A DNA stretch of 64,000 nt from Allacma fusca (GCA_947179485.1 OX359246.1:28086001-28150000), one strand, 5' to 3'; shown: positions 37,318 through 50,206, counted from the first letter of the stretch. Notes: generated by a model from the letters alone, not told the origin. Translations and numbers: made by a program.

Positions 37318-39530
37318 ATGCGTTACACTACAAGAGTCAGAATAATTCCGCCTTTGGTTTTCTTGGTTTTGCTTACACCGGTTAACACATCGGTCTTATC
37401 AACGGCCCCAGATCCGTTCATTCGCTTTTTCAATGTTTTCCAACTTTCAACGCTCTCACATTGCCAGTGTGTTAACATTATCTTCCAAAACGATTTTCCT
37501 ATTGACACCATAAGAATTTTAACTTTACAAAGCCACCTTCATCTACCTTTAATAGTCTCCATTTATTCATCTGCTAACTCCCACTCGCTGCAAGTGTCAA
37601 GTTTGAAATATGCATCCGGTTGCTCCGTGTTTGTGGCATTCATACACCAAGAAATCTTGATACCAAATGGAATGACCAATATCGATGCCTTAAATAGTCA
37701 TTTTATATTTGTTGTAAACCAAGACTTGCCATCGCAAGAAATTAACAACGAGGTTACTCGTTTAGCAGATTCGACACGAGCCATCCGGAAAATTGTATTC
37801 CTATTCTCATCTGCAGCCAAAACACAGGCCTTCATACCGTCAGCCTTAAAGTCTCTTTCAATTCAAAAAGTATACGATGTTCCAAATACATTAAATGACG
37901 CTACTTCTTCCTTCAACAAAATCAAAAGTTCATTAAAGTTGGATTTGGAACAGGAACCAGTTATAGCTTTAGTTTGTCCAGTCTGCAATCCAACAGGGGA
38001 AGAGCAGAAGATCCCCCCACCTTTGATGTTTGTTTTTAACGAATTTATTTCCTTCATTAACGCAACTCCGGAATATGAAAAAGTATTTGCTGCAATTAAT
38101 ACAGCTGATTGGAAAACTCCGTTGGTAGATGGCAGCGCGGCCATTTCCATGCCATTAATCCTTGATAATACAGAAATCAATTATCATCCAACAAATTTTA
38201 AGTTCTTCTTAGGCATAACTTTTGTCACAGCACTCCCAAAAGAAATGGAGTATGGCACGTTGAATCAACTGTTTCATCCTTTTAGTCGTTCTGTGTGGAT
38301 AATGACACTGGTTTTTGTCACTGTTGTCTATTCGTTTTTGGAATTTATCTTTTATTTTAAAAGGCAGCAAGGTGCATCAAAACTGCATGACGTTGTCAAC
38401 GGGATCACTAAAAAATTGTACTCCATTGGATGCGTAGATTTTATCACGTATCCTGCGCTGCTACAACCTTTCGTTGATCAGTCAATCCCTAAGAAAATAC
38501 TTGAAAATTGGAAGCACTACATCAGGAGTCAAATTATTTTAGCAATATGGCTGCTCTCACTAATTGTGCTGGGATCGGGGTACAAAACAAAGCTACTGGA
38601 GATGGTTGTTCTCCCGTACTATGTATTCCCTCCCTCGACTTTCAAGGATCTGGTTAATTCAAATTACAAAATTGGTGCTGTGGGACATGAGAGACTAGAA
38701 TCAGAAATTAACTCTTCAAATACGAGTGTCACTCAAGCAATCCAGAACAGATACGAAATATATGATTTCTTGGACCCGGATGTAACAACTTTTTTAAATT
38801 TAGAACTTTAAATTATATTTAATGTCATATGTAATTTATATTCTGTGGAATGAGAAAACAAATATCAAAAGATAAAATAATTATGTGACTCCTTGTTTAT
38901 AAATTCCGTAGTGCTATCAAAAGATTTTTGAGGACAATATGGCATGCATAGGACCCAAATTTGTGTTTGACTTCATTGGGATTACGTACATGACCGATGT
39001 GAACAAGCAAATAATTTCACAGCGATCGAAAGACACACTGTGCGATCAGCTATTAACAGTCGGTATCAGCAAGCTGTTTCCCCATCTAAAAGGTAAGGCC
39101 AAAGTATTAAGTTTAGATCAGTATTAAAGCTATGGTATGGGAAACGGGTATTAATTTGACATTCGCATATTACTGTACTTCAGAGCCTTTTGATTTTATC
39201 GGGTCTGGAATAATGTCAGGGGGCCTTTTCCAAGTCTATTGGGATCCCAAAATACGTCGTGAGAATACGAAAAAAGGTCAGCAGTATGCAAAGCGTCATG
39301 TTGATACACACAAATATTATAAAGGGAAAACGATGAAAGCTTCCTCGAATCGTCAAATCCTAAATTTGTCGAACCGGCTCATTGTTTACGGTTTAATTCT
39401 TTCTCTTTGCATATATGGATTGGAGATGGTAGTATCCAGCAGAGGGCTTGTTCATAGGACATTCTTATATTTCCATTCATCACGTGTAATAAATCTAGAA
39501 GAAAATGAGACTACCCTTTTTGCAAAATAA
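37318..39530 (+). CDS. Divergent ionotropic receptor, array copy IR-4, intact
   Basis: Exons are 37318-38781, 38912-39092 and 39184-39530 (664 codons with stop), all in phase. It is the closest match to IR-1 in exon 1 length and starts with the same MRYTTR motif. Features in order: hydrophobic leader, SHCQCVNII, DGSAAISMPL in S1 without a following Arg, FHPFSRSVW into TM1, LLQPFVDQSIPKK pore region, TM3 WLLSLIVLGSGYKTKLLEM, S2 STFKDLVNSNYKIGAV, exon 2 block MACIGPKFVFDF, and TM4 RLIVYGLILSLCIYGLEMV. It is a likely ligand-gated channel subunit of sensory cells; the ligand is unknown. Confidence 0.9.
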
Positions 39531-39589
39531 ACGCAAGATTTTGAAAGTATTTAATAGAACACTCACGTAAATTATCATTACTTGTAACC

Positions 39590-40770
39590 AAATATCCTGT
39601 CATCCCAGGATCTTGAAAATGCCCTGCGTTTTGACCATTTTTGTTCAATGCTAAATGGCATATCAGGCAAGAGCATGTTGAACATTTTAATTCCATGGAA
39701 AATTGGGAATTTTGCATTCGATGACGAATTGGGAATTTTCATTCCAGGGCAAGTTGAGCATTTTCATTCGAGGTAAAGTTGGGCATTTTGGGCACAATAG
39801 GGGAATAACATATAGAATTCGTATTCGTATAGAAAACGTATAGAATTTGGGAATAGAGTTAAAAATTTCTGAAAAAGTTTGGAGAAAAGGCGTTTAAAAA
39901 TGATTTGAAAGGGATTTTTTATTAACAATATTGGCTAGGATTTATTTCGCAAATTACATATTGATCAGATTTATGTCAAGTGTTAATTTATTGCGTGAAT
40001 TTTAAAATCGTCCCGAATCGACGTTGAGATACAATACACTTCATTTAATAGCTTTTATAGTGACACTGTGCTTTCGAATATGAATTAATTATGCCATTTA
40101 GATCAAATGTGCTTGAATGTTGTATTATTTGACATGAAAACTTGTGAAACATCTGATTATGATAAGCCAACGCTTGTAAGCATGTAAATTGTTTTAGGAT
40201 TATTTTGGATTATTTTTCCAAACATTATTGACGACATAAAATGTTTTTCCTTCATCCTGGACACATATGTATGCTTATCTACACGTGTATACATGTACAC
40301 ATGTTACTAATGGGGGCTCAAAGATATTATTTTTGTTGAACTTTGAGCCTTTACAGTGGACACTAATGTTTTCTTCTCACATGAAAATTTCTAAAAAAAA
40401 CTCGACCTGTGAGAAAGTCGTCGAACTTAAAAATAATTTTATTTGACTATCATTTCCCTCCAATTATAACATTAACGAACATGCATTAAACTATACGTTT
40501 ACAACTGAGACTTTTTCCTTGCTGCATCATTAAACATCAGATCGATGAATATACTGAATCTAAGTAAGTGATTTAATTGAGGTGTTTAAAAAACTATATT
40601 TCAATATCAAGCCAAGATAATACCCAAAATGTGCAAGCTTCCGTGCCCAAAATGCCTAAAATCAGTGCATTTTAAAAAGCTGTTCACGTGTTTAAAACCG
40701 TGTCATATGGGTCAAGCATTTTGGGCATTTTCAGTTGGGTGGGAAAAAACTTCAGAACAGTTTCCATCGA
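39590..40770. repeat. Possible inverted-repeat element with GGGCATTTT motifs
   Basis: GGGCATTTT, GGGAATTTT and CCCAAAATG motifs are concentrated at 39595-39800 and 40620-40745, separated by about 800 bp of complex AT-rich sequence. The two outer ends, CCAGGATCTTGAAAATGCCC and (complement) CCCAACTGAAAATGCCC, are roughly inverted. No target duplication was found, so this is only a candidate for the motif-array class seen elsewhere. Confidence 0.4.
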
Positions 40771-42379
40771 TATATCCTAACAATAACAAAAATGCAAGAT
40801 TTATGTACATATACCAAATTCGTTTTTCAATTATCAGAGACAACATAAAACTTAAGTATGATTTAATTAGTTCAAAACACAAGATGAGGGAAAAATAATA
40901 CAGTATTTAGGCATATGTACATAAGTGGAATCTTATTAAGAACAATACACATAGTTATAAAATGCAGGAATTCTCAAATTTGTGAGTTTTCTCCCTGCAT
41001 GTTACTTTAAACTACAACCAACGCATATCCAAAGCTTCTTTCTATCGTTTTTTAAAATCATCTTTGTTTTTATTCGAAAATAACGCTGATTTTGCACCGT
41101 TTAGACAAATTGGTCATACTGATAATGAGCTCTGGCATCTAACATTGGGAATGTAAGTGGTGCTGCTCTGCTATTTTTGAAGAACATTTTTACTGCCATG
41201 GTCGTCTAATATATTTATTTTAGTTATTCAATTGTTGAATTTAAGTCTATAATTTAAATTGCTTTCAATTTAAAATTGTAGCAACAATGCTAAAACAACG
41301 AAAGGTAATCTTTTCAATAAAGAGATAATTGTTAAGGAATATTCTAGTTCTAAAACTTAAACAGAACTGGTGAGCCGGTTCTGCGTTCAATTTCCTCGAA
41401 TCTAAGTTACATTTATTCTTTCAAAAAATTCTAAATAGTTGTACTGATCTGCGGTTTAATATTTAGCTACTCTTTATAACAAATAATTTCTAATTCTTTA
41501 TAATTTTTTATCTTTGATAATGAATACACAAATACAAAAATACACACGAATTCTAATTTAGACTTCAACCCTTAAAAGTACAAAGAGACAACCCCCTTTT
41601 AAGTAATGAAGTAGTTATTCATGCAATTATTCTACTCCAAGTATTCTTGATTATTCATGTACCATCCCTCAACCGTATTTGAGTAAATAAAATTCAATGG
41701 CTGACGTCACCATTTGCAGCGATTTAGCCAAATTAGAATTCCGAAATTAGATAGCGTGGTGCAAATACAAACTTCAAATAAAAATGCACTTATTATTCTG
41801 CCCAATTTGATGAGAATATACAATTTAATGATACGTCACTTTTAGCACCGATTTAGCAAAATAATTCCAGTTATTGGGGCTGTGCTGTGCAGAAATAAAA
41901 TTCAAGCACTTGCAGCAAACGTATTTACAATTCTTGCCTTTACAAACAATACGTAGAACAGAATTGCGTTCTATAAATAAATATTTACTAGTTTGAATAA
42001 GAATAGCCCATCGATTGTAGTTTGTATCCTATTCAAATATCAACCGTGGCTGTAAGCATGGCTACTTAAACATAGTTAAATTATAAACAGTAAATAGTAT
42101 ACACATTTGTCATAACAAAACCTCAAGTATTCATTCAGTTGTATTCCACAAGCTGTATTAAACTTCAGACAGGGTTACTCAAACTTTTATTTTCGCTGTA
42201 CGCAAATATTGTTCAAATTATTTATAGAAATTAATTGCTTCAATACACTCGTTTCAAAACATGCCCCTAGCCGCAAATCCTTTAAATAAAACCCGAGTGC
42301 AAGGTGTTCCTACGAAAATTTAAGTTTTCAAAACGTTTTATAAATAATTACTTATTCTTCTAATGATTTTACAGTTAGT
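40771..42379 (+). other. Intergenic; upstream region of IR-5
   Basis: No gene is supported. TGACGTCACCATTTGCAGCG at 41702 matches the end of the tandem duplication at 18-22.5 kb. The array blocks CATAACAAAACCTCAAG (about 42110) and TTTATAGAAATTAATTGC (about 42222) precede the ATG of IR-5 by about 270 and 158 bp. Confidence 0.45.
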
Positions 42380-44159
42380 ATGATTTCCATCACAAAAGTC
42401 AACGTAATTCTGTCGCTGTTTTTCTGGGATTTGCATACACTCGCGTATACAACTTATCTTGACAATGCATACTCGCTGTCATCATCGTCACCGGCTCCGT
42501 TAATTCGTTTTTTAAATTCTTTACAAATTTCGATCCTCCCTCAGTGTCAGTGCATGAACATCGTCTTGCAAAATGATTTTACTGATAACCCCGTAAGCAT
42601 TTTAAGTGTACAAAATCAGTTTCACCTGCATTCAATTTTTTACATTTTTTGGTCCCAAACCTCAAATGTCCCACAAATTCCTGTTTTTAGGCATAGTTTT
42701 GCTTGTGTAATGTTTCTAGTAAATATGCACAAAGATATGTTAATTACAAATGGATTTACAAACTTTGATATCCTAAATGGTCATTTTATATTTGTTTTTA
42801 CTGGTGACTTCCCATCAGACACAATTACATATCATGTGACTCGTGTAACCGATTCGGCACGAGCCTTCCCGAAAGCTGTGTTTCTATTCTTATCTGCATC
42901 TAAAACACAAGCCTATGTCCCGTATGCACTAAAACCTGGTCAAGTTCAAAAAGCTTACGATGTTTCAAATAGTTTAAAAGTTCCCGGCCTTGTACAAATC
43001 AATCAAGAAAGATCCGTAAAGATTGATTTGCAACGCAAACCAGTTAAAGTTTTAGTGTGTCCGATATGCAATCCAACAGACAAGCCAAAGGTCTCATCGC
43101 CTTTGATTTTTGTTTTTGGGGAGTTTATTTCTTTCATTAATGCAACTCCGGAATATGAAACCGTATTTGCTGAAATTAGTTCGGCAGACTGGGTAGACCC
43201 TTTGATAGATGGCACTGCGGCTATGTCCATGCCATTGATCCTTGATGATGTAGTGATAAACTATCATCCATCGTCTATGAACTTCTTCCTAGGTATTATC
43301 TTCGTCACGGCACTCCCCAAAACAAGGGAGTACAGCTCAATTGTTCAATTGTGTCATCCTTTTAGTCCTGTTGTGTGGACGATGACGCTAGCTTTTGTCA
43401 TGGTTCTTTACGCGGTTCTGGAATTCATCCTCTATTTTAAAAAGCGCATCAATACAGTAAAAGTGCATTCCGGTGGCAATTTAAAATTCCGTGAAAGGTA
43501 TTCCAATGGGTGCGCACACTTTATCACATGCACGATGCTACTGAAGCCTTTCTTTGATCAGTCAATTGAGCCGAGAATTCTAGTACATTCGAGGCGAAAT
43601 ATTTGGAGTCAAGTAATTTTAGCAATATGGCTCCTCGTATTAATTGTCCTGGGGTCGGGGTACAAAACAAAGCTGCTGGAGATGGTTGTCCTCCCATATT
43701 ATATACTCCCTCCATCAACCTTCGATGAGCTGGCGAAGTCCAATTATCGAATTGGTATTTTATCACACGAGAAAATAAAAGCGGATCTTAACTCATCCAA
43801 CAGCAGTGTATCAAAGGCAATTCAGCAAAGATATCAAGAATATGATTTTATGGACTTGGGTGTAAGATAACCATTTTAATTTTCTTTGTTAAAAATCGAT
43901 TGAATAGCACATATTCTCAATATTAGAATGCTTATGAATATTTTTCCCAAGGTTTCGAGTTTGTTTTTAATTCCATAGTGTTATCAAAATATTTTTGAGG
44001 AAAATATGGCATGCATTGGACCCAATTATGCATTTGACTTATTTGGGACCATGTATATGACAGACGTGCACAAGCAATTACTTTCACAGAGATCTACAGA
44101 CACACTGTTCGGTGAGCTGTTAAGTACGGGCATCAGCAAATTTTACCCGCATCTAATTG
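42380..44159 (+). CDS. Divergent ionotropic receptor, array copy IR-5, last exon not in window
   Basis: Exon 1 is 42380-43861 (494 codons) and exon 2 is 43979-44159 (181 nt). Exon 1 has the leader, PQCQCMNIVL, DGTAAMSMPL, CHPFSPVVW with TM1, LLKPFFDQSIEPR pore region, TM3 WLLVLIVLGSGYKTKLLEM and S2 STFDELAKSNYRIGIL. Exon 2 ends at a GTACAT donor. The following intron sequence resembles that of IR-3 (GATTATAGAAACTTACACT versus GATTACAGAAACGTACTCT). It then meets the foldback element at 44237 and the LTR element from about 44.9 kb. Exon 3, which would encode the end of S2 and TM4, must lie beyond 64000 or be lost. The coding part present is intact. Confidence 0.85.
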
Positions 44160-44236
44160 GTACATTTGCAAATAACGTTTGCCTTTGTTATTTATTCATT
44201 ATAAGTTGCTTTTACGATTATAGAAACTTACACTGA

Positions 44237-44824
44237 GGAACTCCCTCAGGTTTTCTAAACTGCCGTCAGAAATGTTTCAGGATTGGCTAAAATTGATGCG
44301 GCAGGTGATTACAACTTTAAGGAGTAACCTTGCGGATTAATATTGCCCTTACCCAAAAGCGGTCCGTTATTGGTATGGTGGAGTTGCACCCCGAGATTGT
44401 GACTATATTTACCATCCGATTTTGCTCAAATTTGTTCAGAGTGTAGTAAATGTGATTGTGCAGGAGAGTATTAAAGTATATGGAATCCCAACAAATGATG
44501 ACCTGTGTGGACCATATTTAAACCATTTAATTCTGTGGCGGTCACACCATGGATCATGGGCTTGAGTGCTTTAAAACCCCTTGTACAATCATACGCACTA
44601 TATTTTAAACATATTTGGGCAAAGTCGAATGGTAAATATTGTGAATATGGTCATAATATTGGGGCAAAGATTACTTGCTCCATCGTACCCATAACCAATC
44701 CCTCTAGGGTAAGGATAAAAAATTTTCGCCAGAATGTTCTTTATGCTTATATACACTTGCGCCACCAATTCGTGCCAATTCAGGGACATTACTGACGACA
44801 GTTTAGAAAATCTGATGGAGTTCC
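44237..44824. mobile_element. Foldback (long inverted repeat) element in intron 2 of IR-5
   Basis: The left arm GGAACTCCCTCAGGTTTTCT and following CTAAACTGCCGTCAG are matched in reverse by the right arm (CTGACGACAGTTTAGAAAATC then TGATGGAGTTCC). The similarity continues inward through AATTGGC, AAGTAATC/GATTACAAC, and paired ATGGTAAATAT blocks, so nearly the whole element can fold on itself. No target duplication is clear. A second, split copy is at 26640-28105. No coding capacity was seen; the small ORFs on both strands come from the fold. Confidence 0.75.
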
Positions 44825-45082
44825 CAGTATTGATATTGTTAAGGCTAAACTTACGTCATGACAAACAATCATATGAGAGCATCCAAGTACAGGTGTACCG
44901 AGAGTGGGCATGACTTCCGTCTTCAAGAGCGCCTATGAGAACTCTTTTAAACAGACGCTCATCTCAGCCCACCACTAAAAGATCAACAGGGATCTCTCAA
45001 GCTCCCCACAAACCTAGAACCTGTACTAAAGGTAGCCAAATTAAGAAGGTGAGATCTCCAAGAGGAGGAGAACTTGAAGCCC

Positions 45083-45090
45083 TATATAAA
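45083..45090 (+). promoter_or_regulatory. TATA box of the LTR
   Basis: TATATAAA lies in a relatively GC-rich stretch, 150 bp before an AATAAA. This is the order expected for U3 promoter and R-region polyadenylation signal in an LTR. Transcription would start about 25-30 nt downstream, near 45115. Confidence 0.65.
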
Positions 45091-45232
45091 CATCTTCCAA
45101 CACGGAGAGCAGAGCTCGCCGATACGGAGTTCAACCTCTCACCACTCAACTCAATACTATCTTCTTTACAGCCCTCACTCCCAGTGCTATTTTCTACAAA
45201 GTTCCAATCTCATAATTTCGAGATAAGTGCAA

Positions 45233-45238
45233 AATAAA
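45233..45238 (+). terminator. Polyadenylation signal AATAAA in the LTR
   Basis: AATAAA follows the TATA box by 150 bp, and a GACTCTGAATATTTTACAC stretch follows. In the missing 3' LTR the same signal would end the element's RNA; in this copy it could also cut short transcripts of IR-5 that run through the intron. Confidence 0.5.
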
Positions 45239-46281
45239 GACTCTGAATATTTTACACTTCGAGACTCAAGTTGCCCCATCATGTGCTAAGAGTCCATACA
45301 AACTTTACAACTACAAAGAGACACTTTTACTTTCAACATGAAAAGGAAGGAGAGATACAAGCCCGACCACCGCATGTGTTCCCCTTCGTGAAGTTCACTC
45401 TCTCTCAAAATAAGACCTTTTTACACAACTCACAAGTGTGCGGCCTATAACTTACATGAAGATACATTCGTCACCCCTGCTCATCGCTGCCTCTTCAGTT
45501 CCCCTTTTCCAACCCTCACGCGACTTGGCTGTGTGACTGCCCGGTATGTCTATGTAAAGTTATTATGTTGTGCCTGTAAATTAATGTACATTCTTTGTTT
45601 TACTTTTGTTTTCACTGTAGTTAAACCCATAGGTTTGAGGTCTTCCTCCTCACAATTCAATTCAATTTATGTTAGGTGATTTGGGGAAGGTCTCCACTAT
45701 GGATGACATTTGCATGTAACTAAACCACGAACTAGCAGTAAGAGTCAGTTAGGTTAAAGTGCTTGTTTTAACATTTTAATATATGGAATATTTGCAGTAT
45801 GCTATTCTAGAACATCCAGAATAATATTGTCTGCGGACATTAATAAACAGTTTTCATACCTACAATTTACACTATATTTCTGTAGTTTATCAGAGTACAT
45901 TTGTCTAGATTAAGAAGGGAATCCTACCTCCCTCACAAAGGTAGAGACAGTTTAACACTCAGATTGGACCCTAGAATAAATATGAAGGTTTAAGTAATGG
46001 AATTCAATAAAGTAATGTCGTGTTAAAAGGATATGAACAGAATCATTTACAATTATTCTTTTCATCCATTTTATTTATATCATTCTTAGAATAACTCTCA
46101 TTTACAAACCACTCATTTGTGTTCCTGGTTACGGATTCGACGGATGCCTCAACCTTGCCCGTGCTCATGTTTTCCCAAAATCCACTACACACTTTCTTTT
46201 ATTTCTCCGTTTTCACAATATTCTTTCCACTTTAGATCCGTCTGGTTGGTTATTTCTTGAGGCGAGGTAACCAATTCAACA

Positions 46282-46299
46282 TGGTGTTTCCGCCCGGGA
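46282..46299 (+). promoter_or_regulatory. Primer-binding site matching tRNA-Val
   Basis: TGGTGTTTCCGCCCGGGA is complementary over 18 nt to the 3' end of animal tRNA-Val (acceptor stem GGAAAC plus CCA, and the T-arm CCCGGG). It follows the LTR end CA directly. The tRNA 3' sequence is recalled from established tRNA-Val(AAC) genes, not looked up. Confidence 0.8.
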
Positions 46300-46519
46300 A
46301 CACTATAAATGAGAGAGTAAATGAAAATTAAAAATAAGAAAAGTATTTTATTTTTAATTGATAAAAATTCAAAATTTTTATAAACCCCTATTACGAACCA
46401 TTGGTGCCTTACTTGAATACATTCCACTACACTAGTAATAACGCTTCTTAAACATAGAAAATTTTTTCCGAGGGCAATTTAACAATTTATCATTAGTAAC
46501 TTCATTTTTAATCTAGGAT

Positions 46520-47170
46520 TTTAAGCGGAAAGTGAAGGACAAATTTCTGTTTTCACTTTGTCGCCCCCAAACCCTGTCCAAAATTTTTCAAAAATTATAA
46601 ACACTTTATACTTTGTTAATTGTACAATGAGATTTGGATTCAACATGGTAATTCCAAATTTTATAAAGCGACGGTAAAATTTCTGTTTTCACTTTGTCGC
46701 CCCCAAATCCTGTCCAAATTTTTCCAAAATTCTAGACACTTTGAATTTTTTTACAAACTCAAAGTAATAGAAGATTCAACATGGTATTTCCAAATTTTAT
46801 AAAGCGACGGTAAAATTATTGTTTTCACTTTATCGCCCCCAATCCCTGTCAATTTTTTTCAAAATTCCAGAACACATTGAAACTTTTATACAAATAGTAT
46901 AAAGGTCTATTCAACATGGTGAGCCCAGAAACTCATAAAATTATAAGGTAACTTTCTATTGTCACTTTGTCGCCCCCAGCTCATGCCCAAATTTTCCAAA
47001 AACTCAAAACACTTTAATCATTTAAAAACCCTGATAAATTATAATCAAAAATGGTTTTCAACATGGTGTTATCAAATACTAGAAAAGAGAAGGTTAAAAT
47101 TCTGTTTTCACTTTGTCGCCCACGGGTCACGCCAAAAATTTTTTAATATATCATTCAACATGGAGTAAAA
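46520..47170 (+). repeat. ~140-bp leader repeats carrying copies of the LTR/PBS junction
   Basis: About five imperfect units each contain TTTTCACTTTGTCGCCC, then TCC-AAATTTTCCAAAA, then TTCAACATGG. The TTCAACATGG blocks start at 46639, 46775, 46910, 47057 and 47154, so spacings are 136, 135, 147 and 97 nt. The same 10-mer spans the true LTR end and first bases of the primer site at 46276-46285. The first two repeats extend the match to ATGGTATTTCC-like sequence but none keeps CCGCCCGGGA. Confidence 0.8.
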
Positions 47171-50100
47171 ATATGGTTTCATATTACCCCAGGTACACAA
47201 AAAGTGACCCGATTCCATTCAAACTCTACAGGATGACGAACAATATTATTGCCCACCATCCCTCCAAATTACAGAATTTTCCAACCAACCTTTTAAAAAT
47301 TTTCCAAAATTTTGGAAAATTTCAAAAATCTTTAAGAGCCCAATTCAAATTGTACTAAACAGAGTTACTACAATTACCTTCGAGTATTAAACTATATTTT
47401 GAGCAAAGAGCCCCTTCAAAAAGTTTTAAAATTATGGGAGTAAAATAATTTTAAACTTTTAAATATGAGTAAAAGGTGCATGCTAGAGTTATGCTGTGTA
47501 GCGCCCTTAAACAGAATAATTGTAGGGATAGAGCTCTCCAATTATTCGAGACTGCGAGTCTCCTTTCCTAAAAACGTCTAACTCGTTCTTAATTTTAGGA
47601 GTAAAATTATAAATAAGTGAAACGCTTAAATTAAGCTTGCTATAATTAATGCCGATAGCGCTTTGATATAATTAGAGTCAAAACCTAGTAGTTAAGCTAA
47701 GACGACCTTATAGGCATTTTTGAGTGTGAAACAATATAAAATCCTTAAAGGTTTAAGTTATTTTCTTTGAATGCGAAAAGAATTAATAGCAGTCTGCTTA
47801 AACATCGTAGTGATAGAAAAACCTTATGTCTATTCGGAAATTCATAATTTTAGATAGATTTTCTTGAGCGTAAAATATATTTCCCCCATAGAGAGATAGA
47901 TGGGATAAGAAAGGCTTGAAATATTGCCGAGTACCAGGAAATTATTTTAGTATGGAAAATAAGTTATGAAAACAAGCCACTTGACTCGCGGAGTTAAAAC
48001 TTGTTCTGTAAGGTTCCTATTTTACCATATTTGTTAGGATTATCATACAAATATATGGAGTAGTATTTCCAATGTAAAAATACCCCGTCTTTGAATAATT
48101 ACGGAGCTGAGTAAAAATTGAGAATTTTTACAAGGCTGAAAATCATTATGAAGTGAAAATCTTCATCACGACAGAGCGCCGTATGAGGAGAAGTGTGAGA
48201 CTCCTCTCTCTGATTCGTGACATGGTTTGTCTACTTTACCCCAAGCTGTGGTGTGTATCACACAGCCTGAGAAAGAGACCTGAAATGTATGTATACTCAG
48301 TTTATACGCTGAACACCCTTACCCAAGGAGTTATAGCTACTAAGTTAGCTGTGAGTAAGCTTATAATAAGAACATACATGGTTAGTTGGATACCCAAGTA
48401 AAAATATTCTCGAGGCCTGATCAGCCAACGGAAAATCTTTACTTTAAAAAATCCTTCTGGTTTTCACAGTTTAACCAAAGTTCTAGCCGTTGGAGACTGA
48501 AAAGACCCCAACGCCTGGAAAACAATAAACATGTCAAGTTGACAGATTTATGGGATTTGTACAGGCACTCTCCAGTTACAACAGTAATTATGAGAGGAAC
48601 ATCGCTTATAGTGTTCAACCTGTCAGCTCATAAATTCTACCACTTTTTGGCTCTCAACCAACTTTGAGTCAACCCATTTTACGCCACTTATGGTATTAGA
48701 ATAAATGCAGAATGAACACACAATGGGTGAGCCAATGTGTAAAGATTTCAAATGAGGTAGGAAATGTTCGTTTTATTTTAATACCATTGTAAAGGAAAGA
48801 GAGCAAATTTTCTTTACAAATGGAGAAGAAAGAACTCCATGTGTGCACTACAGATCGAAGAAAAGAGCGAGGCTCAAAAAGCTTGTAGTACACATACACA
48901 AATCATGAGAACCCCACCAGGCGAGATGACAGCCTACTCATTGTAATACAGATCGGAGATAAGAGCGAGGCTCAAGCTTGTATTTACAATCAACAAGTTA
49001 TCATGAATGAAGACAACATTCATACTACATACTTAGTGAGAAGGAGCGTGCGGCTCTGGAAACTTTGTGTGTAGTGAAAATAAAAGTTATGACTAGCTAA
49101 GTAAAGACTTAACTCGACAGGATGAGTAAACCTGTCAAGATAAGTTTACTAGAAGTACCAAACATTGAACTTACCACACAGTCTAATATGAGATTGTGCG
49201 GTGATGCGTAAAGTAAACTAATCCTTTAAGTAGTTTCAGTAATAGATAACGATGCCTCACAAAAGGTGAAAGAGGTACCCTGTGTATTTACCCAACGGGA
49301 AGCCAAGACAAATAATAACCCTGTCTAAAGCACACAATAGAACCACATCACCCTCAATGGATGACAGCAAGGGTAATAAATTTTCACCACCACTTAACAT
49401 TACCTCTGGAAGCAAACCACTTGCTAATGGTTCCGGGTTACCCTTTTACACCCAAAGGAAAAATAACATCCTAATCCCTTGAAAAGAGGAACGTCTTAAT
49501 GCAAACAAAAGCCCAGCTACTATCAGTTTATGGTAGACTGAAGCCACACAAAAGGATGAAAATAATCTAATTATTTTTAAGAATTTACTTTCGGACTCAT
49601 AGGCACTAGACAAAGGCCAGTCAGGAAACACATGTCAGAAATTTAACAATTTATGACTTTGTTTTCACAGCTAATCTGAGTACACGTGCGTGAGTGACGC
49701 GTACTCAGGGTAAAAATCCAAGAGCTTCGGTTAACTTAAAATTGTAAGTAAATTCAAAGGAGTTGAATATTAATTACATGTTACAAATAGGATTTTAGCC
49801 CTTTTAGCAACGACACGTGTGAAGAGGTGGAGCATAGAAAGACGCTATCGCTCCTTGAGCCAACCAACAAGAGGAGACTAAATCTTATCACACAAAGAAT
49901 AATCCCCCTCACCTGGCTCACCTCAACCCTAGATGAAGCGTAAGTAAAGCTTATGAGAGGTGCAACCTGAGAAAAATCACTAATCCTAGAGCAACTACGA
50001 TTACATCCCTTATTCATCTTTCATTTTATTTTTACCTTTCAACTTCTTCACTTCTCACTGAACACTCTTGTTCAAACTTCAAAATTTTAAAATTTTAATT

Positions 50101-50206
50101 TTAAATTTTTCTTTTTAACACTTTCTACAAATTGTGAGAATCTTCTTAAACAGTGTACTTGTACTACTACCCTCTACCAACAGGTCAGTCTTTATTTTAA
50201 TTTTAA
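47171..50206 (+). other. Long untranslated leader of the retroelement
   Basis: About 3 kb contain no convincing ORF (the 82- and 93-codon frames at 48153-48401 and 48386-48667 show nothing recognisable). A short duplication is seen: AGATCG(A/G)AGA(A/T)AAGAGCGAGGCTCAA around 48851-48880 and 48951-48976. The stretch may hold packaging signals or an intron; CAACAGGTCAGT near 50179 could be a splice site. Confidence 0.45.

Larger units (their letters stand above)
44894..46281 (+). mobile_element. 5' LTR of a giant Ty3/gypsy-like retrotransposon
   Basis: The right border is set by the primer-binding site that begins at 46282; the LTR ends TTCAACA. The left border is provisional: TGTACCGAG at 44894 is the nearest TG-type start upstream of the promoter, and the 3' LTR needed to confirm it is not in the window. 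The LTR carries a TATA box (45083-45090) and a polyadenylation signal (45233-45238). It lies in the second intron of IR-5, in the same orientation. ORFs inside (44935-45237, 46185-46427 minus) are not supported as genes. Confidence 0.7.
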
